This document shows, in pieces, positions 51,436-61,028 of a stretch of DNA of 64,000 nt. The stretch covers positions 226,001 through 290,000 of the forward strand of contig CAJNDS010000136.1 of the NCBI GenBank assembly GCA_905221605.1, written 5' to 3'. Source of the stretch: Symbiodinium natans. Taxonomy: Eukaryota > Sar > Dinophyceae > Suessiales > Symbiodiniaceae. Position 1 is the first letter of the stretch, and each line of letters starts with the position of its first letter. The notes below the pieces were generated by a model. That model saw nothing but the letters and a program-made list of their open reading frames with translations, did not search any database and had not been told where the DNA came from. The position numbers were made by a program, and so were the translations under genes.

Positions 51436-51715
51436 GTGGTCACAACTCATATGTGTTCAAAAAGGGCAGGGTTTATCACGTGTCCTGTGATGGCCCAGCC
51501 CCAGCTTTGCAAGCTGGGAGTTTTCGGGCTTGGAGCACGTGAACCACCCTCCCTCACCCCCCCCCCCCCTCCCACCCTACAGTCAACCCGAAGCATCGAA
51601 AACCCCAAACCGCAACCCGAAACCCTAAACCCTGGAGCCCACCCCCGCCCTGGTCCCAAGGACTGGATCCTCCTGGCGTCGAACAACATGGAAGACATGG
51701 AGGTTCTGCAGGTAT
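51436..51715 (+). CDS. Candidate exon between S3 and S4
   Basis: Open + frame that includes, behind CCCAAG, DWILLASNNMEDMEVLQ, ending CAG|GTATTG, a good donor. Its place and DW start would suit the end of S3 and the S3-S4 linker. The upstream part of the frame runs through a C-run and is less credible. Confidence 0.4.
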
Positions 51716-51727
51716 TGAGGCGCCACT

Positions 51728-52140
51728 GGTACCTAGTTGTAGAGTAGGCAACCTTTAACCTTGTTTGGATCCCCTATCAGGTGCCCAGACCACTCCCGCG
51801 GGTTTCCCACCTGATTTCTGAGATCTAATTCATTTAAGCCAGTCTCACGCCTGACGCTCGGGACTCGCTTGTGCACACGTCGCGCTTTAACCTGTTTGGG
51901 GTAACAGAACACCCTTATATTCCCTTAGTCGTAGAGTAGGTAACGTTTAACCTTTTTTTTGGGTATTCTAATCCCAACAAAATACCTAGAGGTTAACCTT
52001 TAATTCTCCCCAGGTTGCTGGACAACTAAGACTGAGGGTACCTAGTAGTAGAGTAGGTAACCTTTAACCTTTGGGGTAACAGAACCCCCGTATATTCCCA
52101 AAGGTTCACCTTTAGTTCCCCTAATTGCTGGACAACTAGG
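51728..52140. mobile_element. Three family E hairpin elements, one truncated
   Basis: Copies near 51728-51778, 51925-52028 and 52038-52140 share GTAGAGTAGGTAACCTTTAA and AGGTTAACCTTTAGTTCCCC with a final GCTGGACAACTAG. The inverted arms include TACCTAGTTGT / ACAACTAGG. The first copy has only its left half. Confidence 0.65.
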
Positions 52141-52344
52141 TGGTAGATTTGAGGAGCAGAAGGCTCCAGTAGCTCAGGGTGGTTTTCGTTGCTGGGGTTG
52201 CTTTCTGGCTGGAAGATGGCCTCAGAGGGTGCAATGTCGACCCTAAACCCTGAACCCTGAACCCTGAACCCTAAACCCTAAACCCTAAACCCTAAAGCCC
52301 CTCATTTTTGCCCACATTTGAGCCGGGTTTAGGGTTTAGGGTTT

Positions 52345-52407
52345 AGGGTTTCCCGAACTGCATCAGCTTGAGCTGCAAGGGGCCGCATCGTCCTTCGTGA
52401 CTGAGCT
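52345..52407 (+). CDS. Candidate exon
   Basis: Reads LHQLELQGAASSFVTELQQ and ends CAG|GTGTGT. A helical, Gln-rich segment after a TTTAGGG array. Family not recognised. Confidence 0.4.
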
Positions 52408-52733
52408 GCAACAGGTGTGTGGGACATCCTCGGGGGGGGGCATCTGGTAAAGCCCTAAACCCTAAACCCTAAACCTTAAACCCTAAACCCTAAACCCCAA
52501 ACCCTAAACCCCAAAACCCCAAAACCCCAAAACACCAAAACCCCAAACGCCCCAAAACCCCAAACCCCAAACCCGCACATTCGAGGTCATAGCTTGCAGC
52601 AGAAACCCAGCCATGCTTAGAGTTGTGAGAATCTAGGGGCCCTGAATCTAAAGCCTGCTGCAAAAGGGTTTAGGGTTTAGGGTTTAGGACTTCAAGAAGG
52701 CTTGCAGTTTCCCTTGGTAGCGCACCCTGTCTG

Positions 52734-52860
52734 TTTAGGGTTTAGGGTTTAGGGTTTAGGGTTTAGGGTTTAGGGTTTAGGGTTTAGGGTTTAGGGTTTA
52801 GGGTTTAGGGTTTAGGGTTTAGGGTTTAGGGTTTAGGGTTTAGGGTTTAGGGTTTAGGGC
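52734..52860. repeat. Long pure TTTAGGG array
   Basis: About 18 units without interruption. Confidence 0.97.
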
Positions 52861-53097
52861 GCGAAACTGCCCCTCGAAACCTCAACTTGCGACCCGTCCT
52901 AAACCCTGCACCTTGAGAACCCCTCCTAAACCTTACACCAGCGAGGCTGATGGAACAGCCCTGGTCCCCAAACCCCTCAAAACCCCAAACCGTGAACCCT
53001 AAACCCTAAACCCTAAACCCTAAACGCCCTAAACCCTAAACCCTAAACCCTAAACCCCCAAACCTGTAAACCTTAAACCCTAAACCCTATACCCCGA

Positions 53098-53142
53098 GGC
53101 CTGGTCCGCGTTCTGCGCTTGGTACGGCTGCTCAAGGCCGCG
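53098..53142 (+). CDS. Putative S4 voltage-sensor exon
   Basis: Behind CCCGAG the island reads GLVRVLRLVRLLKAA: Arg or Lys at every third position with hydrophobic residues between, the hallmark of an S4 voltage sensor. It ends at a CCCTAAA array. At 15 residues it is too short to identify alone, but it lies in the right order between the S3-like and S5 exons. Confidence 0.5.
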
Positions 53143-53349
53143 CCCTAAACCACAAGCCCTATTGAAGCCCGAAACCCTAAGCCCCAAGTCCTAAGGGTTT
53201 AGGGTTTAGGGTTTAGGGTTTAGGGTTTCCTTAAGTTTTTCAGCTATGATCTAAGCCCTAAGCCCTAAGTGCAAAAAAAGAGTGTTGAAATACCCTACCA
53301 CTTAGGAACCTTCCCTCCAAGAAGCTGGCTGTATAAGGAATTCCATGTG

Positions 53350-53445
53350 GGGCGGGGGGGGGGTAGGCGGGGGTAGGGGGTAGGGGGGGGGTAGGGGTAG
53401 GGGGGGTAGGGGGGGTAGGGGGGGGTAGGTAGGTAAGGGGGGGGG
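53350..53445. repeat. (GGGGTAG)-type G-rich repeat
   Basis: Irregular GGGGGTAG and GGGGGGTAGG units, G-rich on + and telomere-like in composition. Pro/Tyr-rich minus ORFs are repeat translations. A family C fragment (TGGAGGTTCATGGCACTTAC) follows. Confidence 0.9.
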
Positions 53446-53741
53446 ATGCCTGGAGGTTCATGGCACTTACTAAGCAAGTAGTAACTGCACCGCCTCTAAC
53501 CCAAGAACAGGTGGTTGTCCCCAAACCTTCGGGGGATGAACCCCAAAACCCTACAGGCTCGACCCTAAACCCTAAAGGCTAGGGTTTAGGGGTTAGGGTT
53601 TAGGGTTCAGGGCTTAGGGCTTAGGGCTTAGGGCTTAGGGTTTAGGGTTTAGGGTTTAGGGTTTAGGGTTGAGGGTTGAGGGTTTAGGGTTTAGGGTTTA
53701 GGGCAAACCCTAAACCCGAAACCCTCTGCTTTTCTTTCTTG

Positions 53742-53841
53742 GTAGCCCAGTGGTACCCTTGTCCCTTTTTTTTCAAGGTTCCCTTATAAAGGAACCGACC
53801 CCAAAAAGGGTGCCCTGGATATGATATGGTTACTGGGCTAC
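53742..53841. mobile_element. Introner-like element, family F copy 2
   Basis: GTAGCCCAGTGGTACCCTTG at the left and GGTTACTGGGCTACTGAG at the right, with internal GGTTCCCTTATAAA and GGGTGCCCTGGATATGATAT shared with the intron at 4404-4516. Here it could be a GT-AG intron (TTG|GTAGCC and CTGAG). Confidence 0.65.
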
Positions 53842-54390
53842 TGAGAATTTGGGTTTAGGGTTTAGGGTTTAGGGTTTAGAGTGTAGAAAGAAACCCTCAA
53901 CTTGAGCCTTCTTGAGAGTGGGGGGACTCAACTTCACGGATCCTGCACAGGTTTAGGGTTTCGGCGGTTTAGGGTTTAGGGTTTAGGGTTTAGGGCAAGC
54001 CTGACGCAGGGGCGGCGCTTAAGCCCCTCCACCTCGATAACCCAAGCCGACCAGGTCGCTCGCCCACCTCCCACAGCTCGGGGGTCGGTAGCACCCACGA
54101 TGGGCCCGATACCTTTTCGCGACCAGTACCGGTCCCCTCAAATTAGCCTTGTTCCTGGGCGTGGCTGGCCTTTTGGAGGGGGTACCCCGGCCCCCAGGCC
54201 AGGAGGACCCGGACCCTCGCCGCACCCCCACCCCCCCTTGGCCCGCCTGCCTGGCCCTGGCCTTCTGTCCCCCCTCCTACCCGAACCCCCCCGACCCCTT
54301 AGACCCAACCCCGAACGTCATGAAACTGAATTAGTTTTTGAAGTGTACTGTTGCCTTGAGTTTAGGCCTAAGCCCTAAAAGGAATAGGTT

Positions 54391-55230
54391 TGGGTGGCTT
54401 TGCCGCCTCGGACGGCGCGGGGTGGGAGAAAAGTGTTAGATGGCCCTCCACAATCGGGCCAAAGCTGCTCTTCGCACCTCACGAAGCTTTCGAGCTTGTT
54501 CCGAAACCTAACCTTCACAGCACCTACGCCCTATCACAGCAAACCCTAGACCCTAAACCCTAAACCCTAAACCCTAAACCCTAAACCCTAAACCCTAAAC
54601 CCTAAACCCTAAACCCTAAATCCTTGCCGCAGGTGGCGGACCGTCCTTCCATCCTCAGGCTCGAAAGTTTTGGGGGTTTAGGGTTTAGGGTGTAGGGGGG
54701 AGGGGTTAAGGGTTTAGGGGTTTAGGGGGTTAGGGGGTTTGGGGTTGAGGGTTAAATTGAGGGGTTAGGGTTTAGGGGATTAGAGGGGGTTTAGTGTTTA
54801 GGGGTTTAGGGGGCTAGGGGGTTTAGGGTTAGGGTTGAGTGGGTTTAGGGTTTAGATTCGGGGGGGCTTGGGGTTGAGGATTTAGGTGGGGGGGGGGGGT
54901 TAGGGTTAGGGTTTTCGGCTGAAGGAAAAACTAATGCGCTGAAAGTTGGGTGGGAGGTGGGGTTATGCGGACGAGGACTTTCAGCATCGGGGTTTTGAGC
55001 TCAGGGCTTGGCGGGGACTTTTCGTCTGGGGTGTCAAACCCTAAACCCTAAACCCTAAACCCTAAACCCTAAACCCTAAACCCTAAACCCTAAACCCTAA
55101 ACCCTAAACCCTAAACCCTAAACCCTAAACCCTAAACCCTAAACCCTTGGCCCTAGAGTTGATTGCCTTTGTGCACATGGCCGGGGCGGGTGACGTCTTG
55201 AATGTGAGCCCAGTTTCCCGAAGCCCTGCA
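54391..55230 (+). CDS. Cluster of candidate exons between S4 and the duplicated genes
   Basis: Islands on +: 54391-54548 (GWEKSVRWPSTIGPKLLFAP, then HEAFELVPKPNLHSTYALSQ, over 50 open codons); 54632-54672 behind GCCGCAG (VADRPSILRLESFG); 54914-55000 (EGKTNALKVGWEVGLCGRGL); 55153-55230 (ALELIAFVHMAGAGDVLNVS, running up to a palindromic element). The first is the strongest. They may encode the S4-S5 region or another gene. Confidence 0.4.
55036..55147. repeat. CCCTAAA array
   Basis: About 16 pure units between two coding-like islands on the + strand. Confidence 0.97.
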
Positions 55231-55352
55231 AGGAGGGGCCCCCTTACTATACTAACTGTAGCTAAGGGGACTTATAACCTAATTTAGGATCCGTATAGCC
55301 CAATTAAGGGTCCTTATAACTCTACTTATAACTAGGGGGCCCCTCCTTGTAT
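55228..55352. mobile_element. Palindrome-ended element (AAGGAGGGGCCCCC ends)
   Basis: The left end AAGGAGGGGCCCCCTTA and right end TAGGGGGCCCCTCCTT are perfect complements. The interior repeats ACTTATAA and CCCAATTAAGGGTCC. About 120 bp, no ORF. Confidence 0.65.
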
Positions 55353-55801
55353 GTCCTGAAAGCTTCTTCAGATTGACCAATCTAGAAATTTTGCGGAGTT
55401 CGGAGGCTTTAGGTTCCCATCTAGGCCCCTTTCAGCAAAACAGGCAGCCTTTTTAATCCGAGGTTGCTGGGCAACCTAGAAAGAAAGGAAAGAAGGGCAC
55501 AAGGGTTTGCCCTAAACCCTAAACCCTAAATCCTAAACCCTAAACCCTGAACCCTAAACCCTAAACCCTAAACCCTGAACCCTGAACCCTGAACCCTGAA
55601 CCCTAAATGATTAGATCAAGACCCAGGCTGAAGGAGCTCATCCTCAGTGACCAAAACAAGGCCGGCTGCTGGTTCGTCTGTCTTTGGTTTAGGGTTTGGG
55701 GTTTGGGGTTTAGGGTTTAGGGTTTAGGGTTCAGGGTTTAGGGTTTTGGAATTTTGGGTTTTGGGTTTTGGGGTTTGGTTCGTCTGCAGGATGTTAGCTT
55801 A

Positions 55802-55913
55802 CAGTAAACTCCAGAAAGTTGGATCATTGTTTAAGGGTGATTAGGGTGGGATCCCCTTTAGTAAGCCTTTGAGGTGTGGGAATGAGGATGTTCTAACTTT
55901 TTGGGGTTTACTG
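55802..55913. mobile_element. Hairpin element family D, copy 2
   Basis: CAGTAAACTCCAGAAAGTTG at the left and CTAACTTTTTGGGGTTTACTG at the right are complementary with few mismatches. Confidence 0.65.
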
Positions 55914-56097
55914 AAGGGAATGAGGGGATGAGGTACCCCTATATAATCCCTTAGAGACTTAAAGGGTACATATAGCTGGATATAGGGTACCTAGTTCCCT
56001 GTTTTCCCTACTGGGCACCAGTAGGAGACATGGTCAAGGGGGGGGTGTAGGGTTGAGGTGTGAGATCCGGGACCGGCTGTCAAGTTCATGCACATGC

Positions 56098-57330
56098 ACG
56101 GGTGCGATGATAGGACGCTCTTTGAGGTATCCATTAAGGTTTAGGGTTTAGGGTTTAGGGTTTAGGGTTTAGGGTTTAGGGTTTAGGGTTGTACCTTCAA
56201 GAGATCATGGCAGCAGAAATCCGTAGGCGTTTGTGCCAAAGCGCCGGGTCCCCTCGATTGGCAGCGTCAGTGGAAATGGTGCGGCCTGACGTGATGTTGC
56301 CATGCAGCGGGCATGGGCAGACGATTCGGAAGGAAGAAGATTACCTCGACGAGCAGAGCACCGGCTACTCCGACTCGCCGCCATCAAGCATCAGCTTCGA
56401 TGAGGAGCTTGAGGACCAGTTCCTTAAGAACGCCTCACCCCCAAAAAAAAGATATTCTTCCTTATAAGAATAATGTAGGGATTCGTTAAGAATATTTTTT
56501 GGGGGGTTCTTAAGCAAATAGTATTTGAGGAGGAAGTGGTGGAGGAGGAGGCTGTGAAGGCTGTGAACTCCAAGATGGCCAGCCCGAGCCTGACCAAGGA
56601 ACAGGCCGTCGAGGTGCAGATGGAGTTGATGGCCCAATACGGTGCGCCGACCTTTCAGAACCAGCTCCATGCACTTGGGCGCACACACGAGCCCGGCAGC
56701 AGCAAATTTCGGTCGGGGCTCTGCAAGATGGTGCGTCGTGTCCAGCTGGACGTCATTCCGAGGTACGGCTTCAGCGCATCTGATGAAGGAGTCGAAAGCA
56801 TGCTTGTCCTCTTCCGATCGCTGGCGAAGGATCCCGACATTGAGGTCAATGGTGTGGTCATCAATGACATGCTGCAGATGAAAGTTGCGCCCATGGAGAC
56901 GAACCACAACAACAGGATCATCGAGAAACCTTTGTCCAAGCATCGAATCCTAGACATGCTGCGTTGCCAACTCGTCGAGTTCAGCCAAGTCAAGTTCCAG
57001 ACGGACGTGGAGGAGCTGAAGAAGTGTGCCGACTACAACTCCGGCCGCGTTTTCAACTTAGCCAAGCCACTGGAGCGAGCCTTTGAAGACCCGGAGGGTT
57101 ATTTCCATCTCGAAGGCCGGGCAGACCTGGCTCTCAGGGTTCAAAAACTCCTGCTGCCTCGGTATGGGTTCGAACCCTCCAAGGAAGGCGTGCAGGACAT
57201 GATCCGTCACTGTGCTCCTTTCGTGCAGGACCCTGAGGTGGCGAATCTCCTAGACCGCGTGAACGAGAAGCTGGGCATGTCGGCCGCAGCCTGCCAACGA
57301 TTCCGGAAACACATCGCGCACCTGAAATGA
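56098..57330 (+). CDS. Unrecognised duplicated gene, copy 1, N-terminus interrupted by an array
   Basis: The C-terminal ORF (exon from 56530 to TGA at 57328) is about 96% like copy 2. It contains two diverged internal repeats of about 100 residues, each ending with an RYGF motif: DVIPRYGFSASDEGVESM and LLLPRYGFEPSKEGVQDMI, each followed by an acidic DPE/DPD segment. An upstream exon (56191-56413) encodes MAAEIRRRLCQSAGSPRLAA. A family A element (about 56414-56529) separates them; GA-AG splicing restores the frame as in copy 2. Further upstream MHGCDDRTLFEVSIK (from 56098) is cut by a TTTAGGG array (56139-56190) that copy 2 lacks; GT-AG splicing of that array would shift the frame, so copy 1 may start at the ATG at 56206 or be damaged. 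Function unknown; no known domain recognised. Confidence 0.6.
56139..56190. repeat. TTTAGGG array inserted in copy 1 only
   Basis: Seven TTTAGGG units replace about 10 bp (GATAGCTCC region) of the sequence that copy 2 keeps intact between GAGGTA and TTGTACCTTCAAGAG. This is a direct occupied/empty-site comparison. Confidence 0.85.
56414..56529 (+). mobile_element. Introner-like family A, copy 3, inside coding sequence
   Basis: Contains CCTTAAGAACGCCTC, TATTCTTCCTTATAAGAATA and GGGGGGTTCTTAAGCAAATA. Coding sequence lies on both sides (DEELE and EEVVEEE). The left-hand target copy has diverged (GAGGACCAG against GAGGAGGA). Confidence 0.75.
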
Positions 57331-58090
57331 GTTTGTTTGGGCTCGAAACTTGCCAGAATCCGAGACTCCGGAGGAGGCTTGCTCAGTCCCCGACTGACGG
57401 TCCCTGTGTACAGTTTTCAGACGAAGGACAGCACGTTCCAAGCCCGGAGAGGCATGTTGAACTTGGCAACATGTTGTTTCTTGCAAAGAGATACCGGGGT
57501 TTTCCAGCGATTGAATCTACGAGAAAAGCTTCTCAGCAGGATGGCTTGTGCACTTCCTCATCTTCCTGCCGGTCATGCAGCCCGCGAAGGGTGTAAGTTT
57601 TCCATCCTACATGGTTGGGGCGGGTGTAGTTGTGCTGGCGTTCGGACCGGTTGTGTCACCGTGTTTTCAGAGTATCTGCAAGTGCAGCAAGCCCATGAAG
57701 GGCGTGCACATTGAGTGCCACGACATATTCCTCAAAGTTTTTCCAATTCCTTGCGAGGCAGGTCAGATCATTTCAATCTGTGCTGATCTGTGTATATACT
57801 TCCCGACTGATGGTCCCTGTTTGTATGTGAAGGAAGCCCGGTGAAAACGCAAACCTGGAGAAGCGTTTTGAACCTGGCAATGGCCTGAGATCTTGCAGAG
57901 TGATGCCGGGTTGTCCAGAGAACCAGAAGTGCGAGAGAACGCTTCTCAGTTGGACGGCTTCCGGCTATGCTCATTTTCTTGCCGGCCATGGGTCCCGCCC
58001 AGGGTGCATCTGAGGTCGGGAAGCAGACAGGCGAGTTCTAGTCGAGTGATGCAGGGGCCGATGGAAGCAGAGTGGGTGCTTGGGTGACTC
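57331..58090. other. Conserved 3' flank of duplicated gene, copy 1
   Basis: About 750 bp aligning with 60013-60790 after copy 2, with small indels. Short ORFs in it are not shared in frame between the copies, so it is probably 3' untranslated and intergenic DNA. It contains a partial internal repeat (TTCCCGACTGATGGTCCCTG recurs in variant form at about 57385 and 57801). Confidence 0.6.
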
Positions 58091-58096
58091 TACCTT

Positions 58097-58184
58097 GAGG
58101 CCTGGGACTATTTACCTACAGTTTAGTTGTACCCCTTAATTAGAAGGTAGGACCCATGACACTGTAGGTAAAGAGAGTCCCAGG
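58097..58184. mobile_element. 86-bp hairpin element, present only in copy 1
   Basis: CCTGGGACTATTTACCTACAG at the left and CTGTAGGTAAAGAGAGTCCC plus AGG at the right are complementary. Copy 2 lacks it at the matching place (after GGTGACTTTATCTTG). A half copy, ACTGTAGGTTAATGGAGTCC plus CAGG, lies at 63489-63511. Confidence 0.7.
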
Positions 58185-58189
58185 CAAAC

Positions 58190-58437
58190 CCTAAACCCTA
58201 AACCCTAACCCCTAACCCCCAAACCCTAAACCCTAAACCCTAACCCCTAACCCCTAAACCCTAAACCCTAACCCTTAAACCCTAAACCCTAAACCCTAAA
58301 CCCTAAACCCTAAACCCTAAACCCTAAACCTATGTGCAGAAGGGGACGGCGTTTGCGAGTTTTCCGGCTCCTGCATTAGAACCAGCTGCGGCAGTGCGAA
58401 GGCAAGACCGAGGGGTCCCAGGGCTGCCCATTCAGGC
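58190..58437 (+). other. Array and open island shared by both duplication copies
   Basis: A CCCTAAA/CCCCTAA array (58190-58330) is followed by an island at 58338-58440 (FPAPALEPAAAVRRQDRGVP). The matching place after copy 2 has a shorter array (60813-60880) and the island PALDPAAAARRVKRRALGLP at about 60940. The array predates the duplication and has since changed length. The island is probably an exon of a different gene. Confidence 0.45.
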
Positions 58438-58439
58438 TC

Positions 58440-58720
58440 GTTTAGGGTTTAGGGTTTAGGGTTTCGGGTTTGGGGTTTAGGGTTTGGGGTTTGGGGTTTG
58501 GGGTTTAGGGTTTAGGGTTTAGGGTTGTTGGGTTTGGGGTTTGGGTTTGGGGTTTGGGGTTTGGGGTTTGGGGTTTGGGGTTTGGGGTTTGGGGTTTGGG
58601 GTTTGGGGTTTGGGGTTTGGGGTTTGGGGTTTGAGGTTGGGGTTTGGGGTTTGGGGTTTGGGGGTTGGGGTTTGGGGTTTGGGGTTTGGGCTTAGGGCTT
58701 AGGGCTTAGGGTTTAGGGTG
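58440..58720. repeat. TTTGGGG-homogenised variant array
   Basis: The array starts as TTTAGGG and then becomes about 25 units of TTTGGGG (about 58515-58690) before returning to TTTAGGG. TTTGGGG is a single A-to-G change from the local unit, so spread of one mutant unit is more likely than a different telomerase template. It lies between the two copies of the duplicated gene. Confidence 0.95.
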
Positions 58721-58821
58721 TACGTTTAGGCTTGCGCTTTAGAGTTCAGGGCCAGTTTTCCGGCGACGCCCTCAGTCCGGCTGCAAAACTAGGGTTTAGG
58801 GTCGACACTCAGTGCGTGAAC

Positions 58822-60012
58822 ATGCACGGACGCAGTGATAGGACGCTCTTTGAGGTAGCAATTGATAGCTCCTTGTACCTTCAAGAGATCATGGCAGCAG
58901 AAATCCGCAGGCATTTGTGCCCAAGCGCCGGGTCCCCTCGATTGGCAGCGTCAGTGGAAATGGTGCGGCCTCACGTGATGTTGCCATGCAGCGTGCATGG
59001 GCAGACGATTCGGAAGGAAGAAGATGACCTCGACGAGCGGAGCACGCGCTACTCCTACTCCCCGCAGTCAAGCATCAGCTTCGATGAGGAGCTTGAGGAG
59101 GAGTTGCTTAAGAACCCCCCCTCCAAAAAAAACATATTCTTCCTTACAAGAATAATGTAGGGATTCGTTAAAAATATTTTTTGGGGGGTTCTTAAGCAAA
59201 TAGTATTTGAGGAGGAAGTGGTGGAGGAGGAGGCTGTGAAGGCTGTGAACTCCAAGATGGCAAGCCCGAGCCTGACCAAGGAACGGGCCGTGGAGCTACA
59301 GATGGAGTTGATGGCCCAATACGGTGCGCCGACCTTTCAGAACCAGCTCCATGCACTTGGGCGCACACACGAGCCCGGCAGCAGCAAATTTCGGTCGGGG
59401 CTCTGCAAGATGGTGCGTCGTGTCCAGCTGGACGTCATCCCGAGGTACGGCTTCAGCGCATCTGATGAAGGAGTCGAGAGCATGCTTGTCCTCTTCCGAT
59501 CGCTGGCGAAGGATCCCGACATTGAGGTCAATGGTGTGGTCATCAATGACATGCTGCAGATGAAAGTTGCGCCCATGGAGACGAACCACAACAACAGGAT
59601 CGTCGAGAAACCTTTGTCCAAGTATCGTCTCCTAGACATGCTGCGTTGCCAACTCATCGAGTTCAGCCAAGTCAAGTTCCAGACGGACGTGGAGGAGCTG
59701 AAGAAGTGTGCCGACTACAACTCCGGCCGCGTCTTCGACCCAGCCAAGCCACTGGAGCGAGCCTTTGAAGACCCGGAGGGTTATTTCCATCTCGAAGGCC
59801 GGGCAGACCTGGCTCTCAGGGTTCACAAACTCCTGCTGCCTCGGTATGGGTTCGAACCCTCCAAGGAAGGCGTGCAGGACATGATCCGTCACTGTGCTCC
59901 TTTCGTGCAGGACCCTGAGGTGGCGAATCTCCTGGACCGCGTGAACGAGAAACTGGGCATGTCGGCCGCAGCCTGCCGACGCTTCAGGCAACTCATCGCG
60001 CACCTGAAATGA
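58822..60012 (+). CDS. Unrecognised duplicated gene, copy 2
   Basis: The first exon runs from ATG at 58822 (MHGRSDRTLFEVAIDSSLYL, then QEIMAAEIRRHLC) to 59097. An intron 59098-59211 follows (GA-AG, an introner-like element). The second exon, 59212 to TGA at 60010, encodes EEVVEEEAVKAVNSKMASPS and two internal repeats of about 100 residues, each with RYGF, plus a hydrophilic HLEGRADLAL segment. The spliced protein is about 358 residues, soluble, alpha-helical in appearance, with no signal peptide or membrane segment. Unlike copy 1, it has no array in the first exon. The start could also be at 58732 in the same frame. The copies lie 2,682 bp apart and share their 3' flanks, so the duplication covers the whole gene. 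Function not recognised. Confidence 0.65.
59098..59211 (+). mobile_element. Introner-like family A, copy 4, with 10-bp target duplication
   Basis: TTGAGGAGGA occurs at 59093-59102 and 59207-59216. Between them, TTGCTTAAGAACCCCCC is mirrored by GGGGGGTTCTTAAGCAA. Using the GA of the left target copy and the AG of the right one gives a 114-bp GA-AG intron with the acceptor followed by G, and restores the coding sequence exactly. Confidence 0.8.
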
Positions 60013-60810
60013 GTTTGTTCGGGCTCGAAACTTGCCAGAATCCGGAGGAGGCTTGCTCAGTCCCCGACTGACGGTCCCTGTGTACAGTTTTCAGACGACG
60101 GAAGCACGTTCCAAGCCCGGAGAGGCATGTTGAACTTGGCAACATGTTGTGTCTTGCACAGAGATACGGGGTTTTTCCAGCGATTGGATGTACGAGAAAA
60201 GCTTCTCAGCAGGACGGCTCCCGCATTTCCTCATCTTCCTGCCGGTCATGCAGCCCGCGAAGGGTGTAAGTTTTCCATCTCACATGGTTGGTTCGGGTGT
60301 AGTTGTGATGTCGTTCGGACCGGTTGTGTCACCGTGTTTTCTAAGTATCAGGAAGTGCAGCAAACCCATCAAGGGCGCACACATTGGGTGCTGCAACATA
60401 TTCCTAAATTTTTCCCACTCCTTCCGAGGCAGGTCAGATCAATTCAATTTGTGCTGATCTGTGTTTTTCTTCCCGACTGATGGTCCCTGTTTATAGGTGA
60501 AGGAAGCACGGTGCAAACGCAAACCCGGAGAAGCGTTTTGAATCTGAGATCTTGCAAAGTGATGCCGGGTTTTCCAGAGAACTAGAAGTACGAGAGAACG
60601 CTTCTCAGTTGGACGGCTTCCGGCTATGCTCATTTTCCTGCCGGCCATGGGTCCCGCCCAGGCGTTTAAGTCGTGCCTGCGGATCGCACCCATGGACCGG
60701 TTGTGTATCAGAGGTCGGGAAGAAGGCAGGCGAGTGTAGTCGAGTAATGCAGGGGCCGATGGAAGCAGGATGTGCTTGGGTGACTTTATCTTGTGTACTT
60801 CTCCTGGAGG
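60013..60810. other. Conserved 3' flank of duplicated gene, copy 2
   Basis: Homologous to 57331-58090. Frames are not preserved between the copies, arguing against coding. It ends at a CCCTAAA array. Confidence 0.6.
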
Positions 60811-61028
60811 ACCCCTAAACCCTAAACCCTAAACCCTAAACCCTAAACCCTAAACCCTAAACCCTAAACCCTAAACCCTAAACCTATTGGGGGTACAGAA
60901 GGGGACGGCGCCTTGGCGAGTATTTCGGCTCCTGCATTGGACCCAGCTGCGGCGGCGCGAAGGGTAAAACGAAGAGCCCTGGGGCTGCCATTGCGGCCTC
61001 TGAGGCCATGTTCCAGCCAGAAGGGCCC

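Noticed and set aside
53258-53524. Proline-rich minus ORF
   Set aside because: It translates the GGGGTAG repeat and part of a hairpin element.
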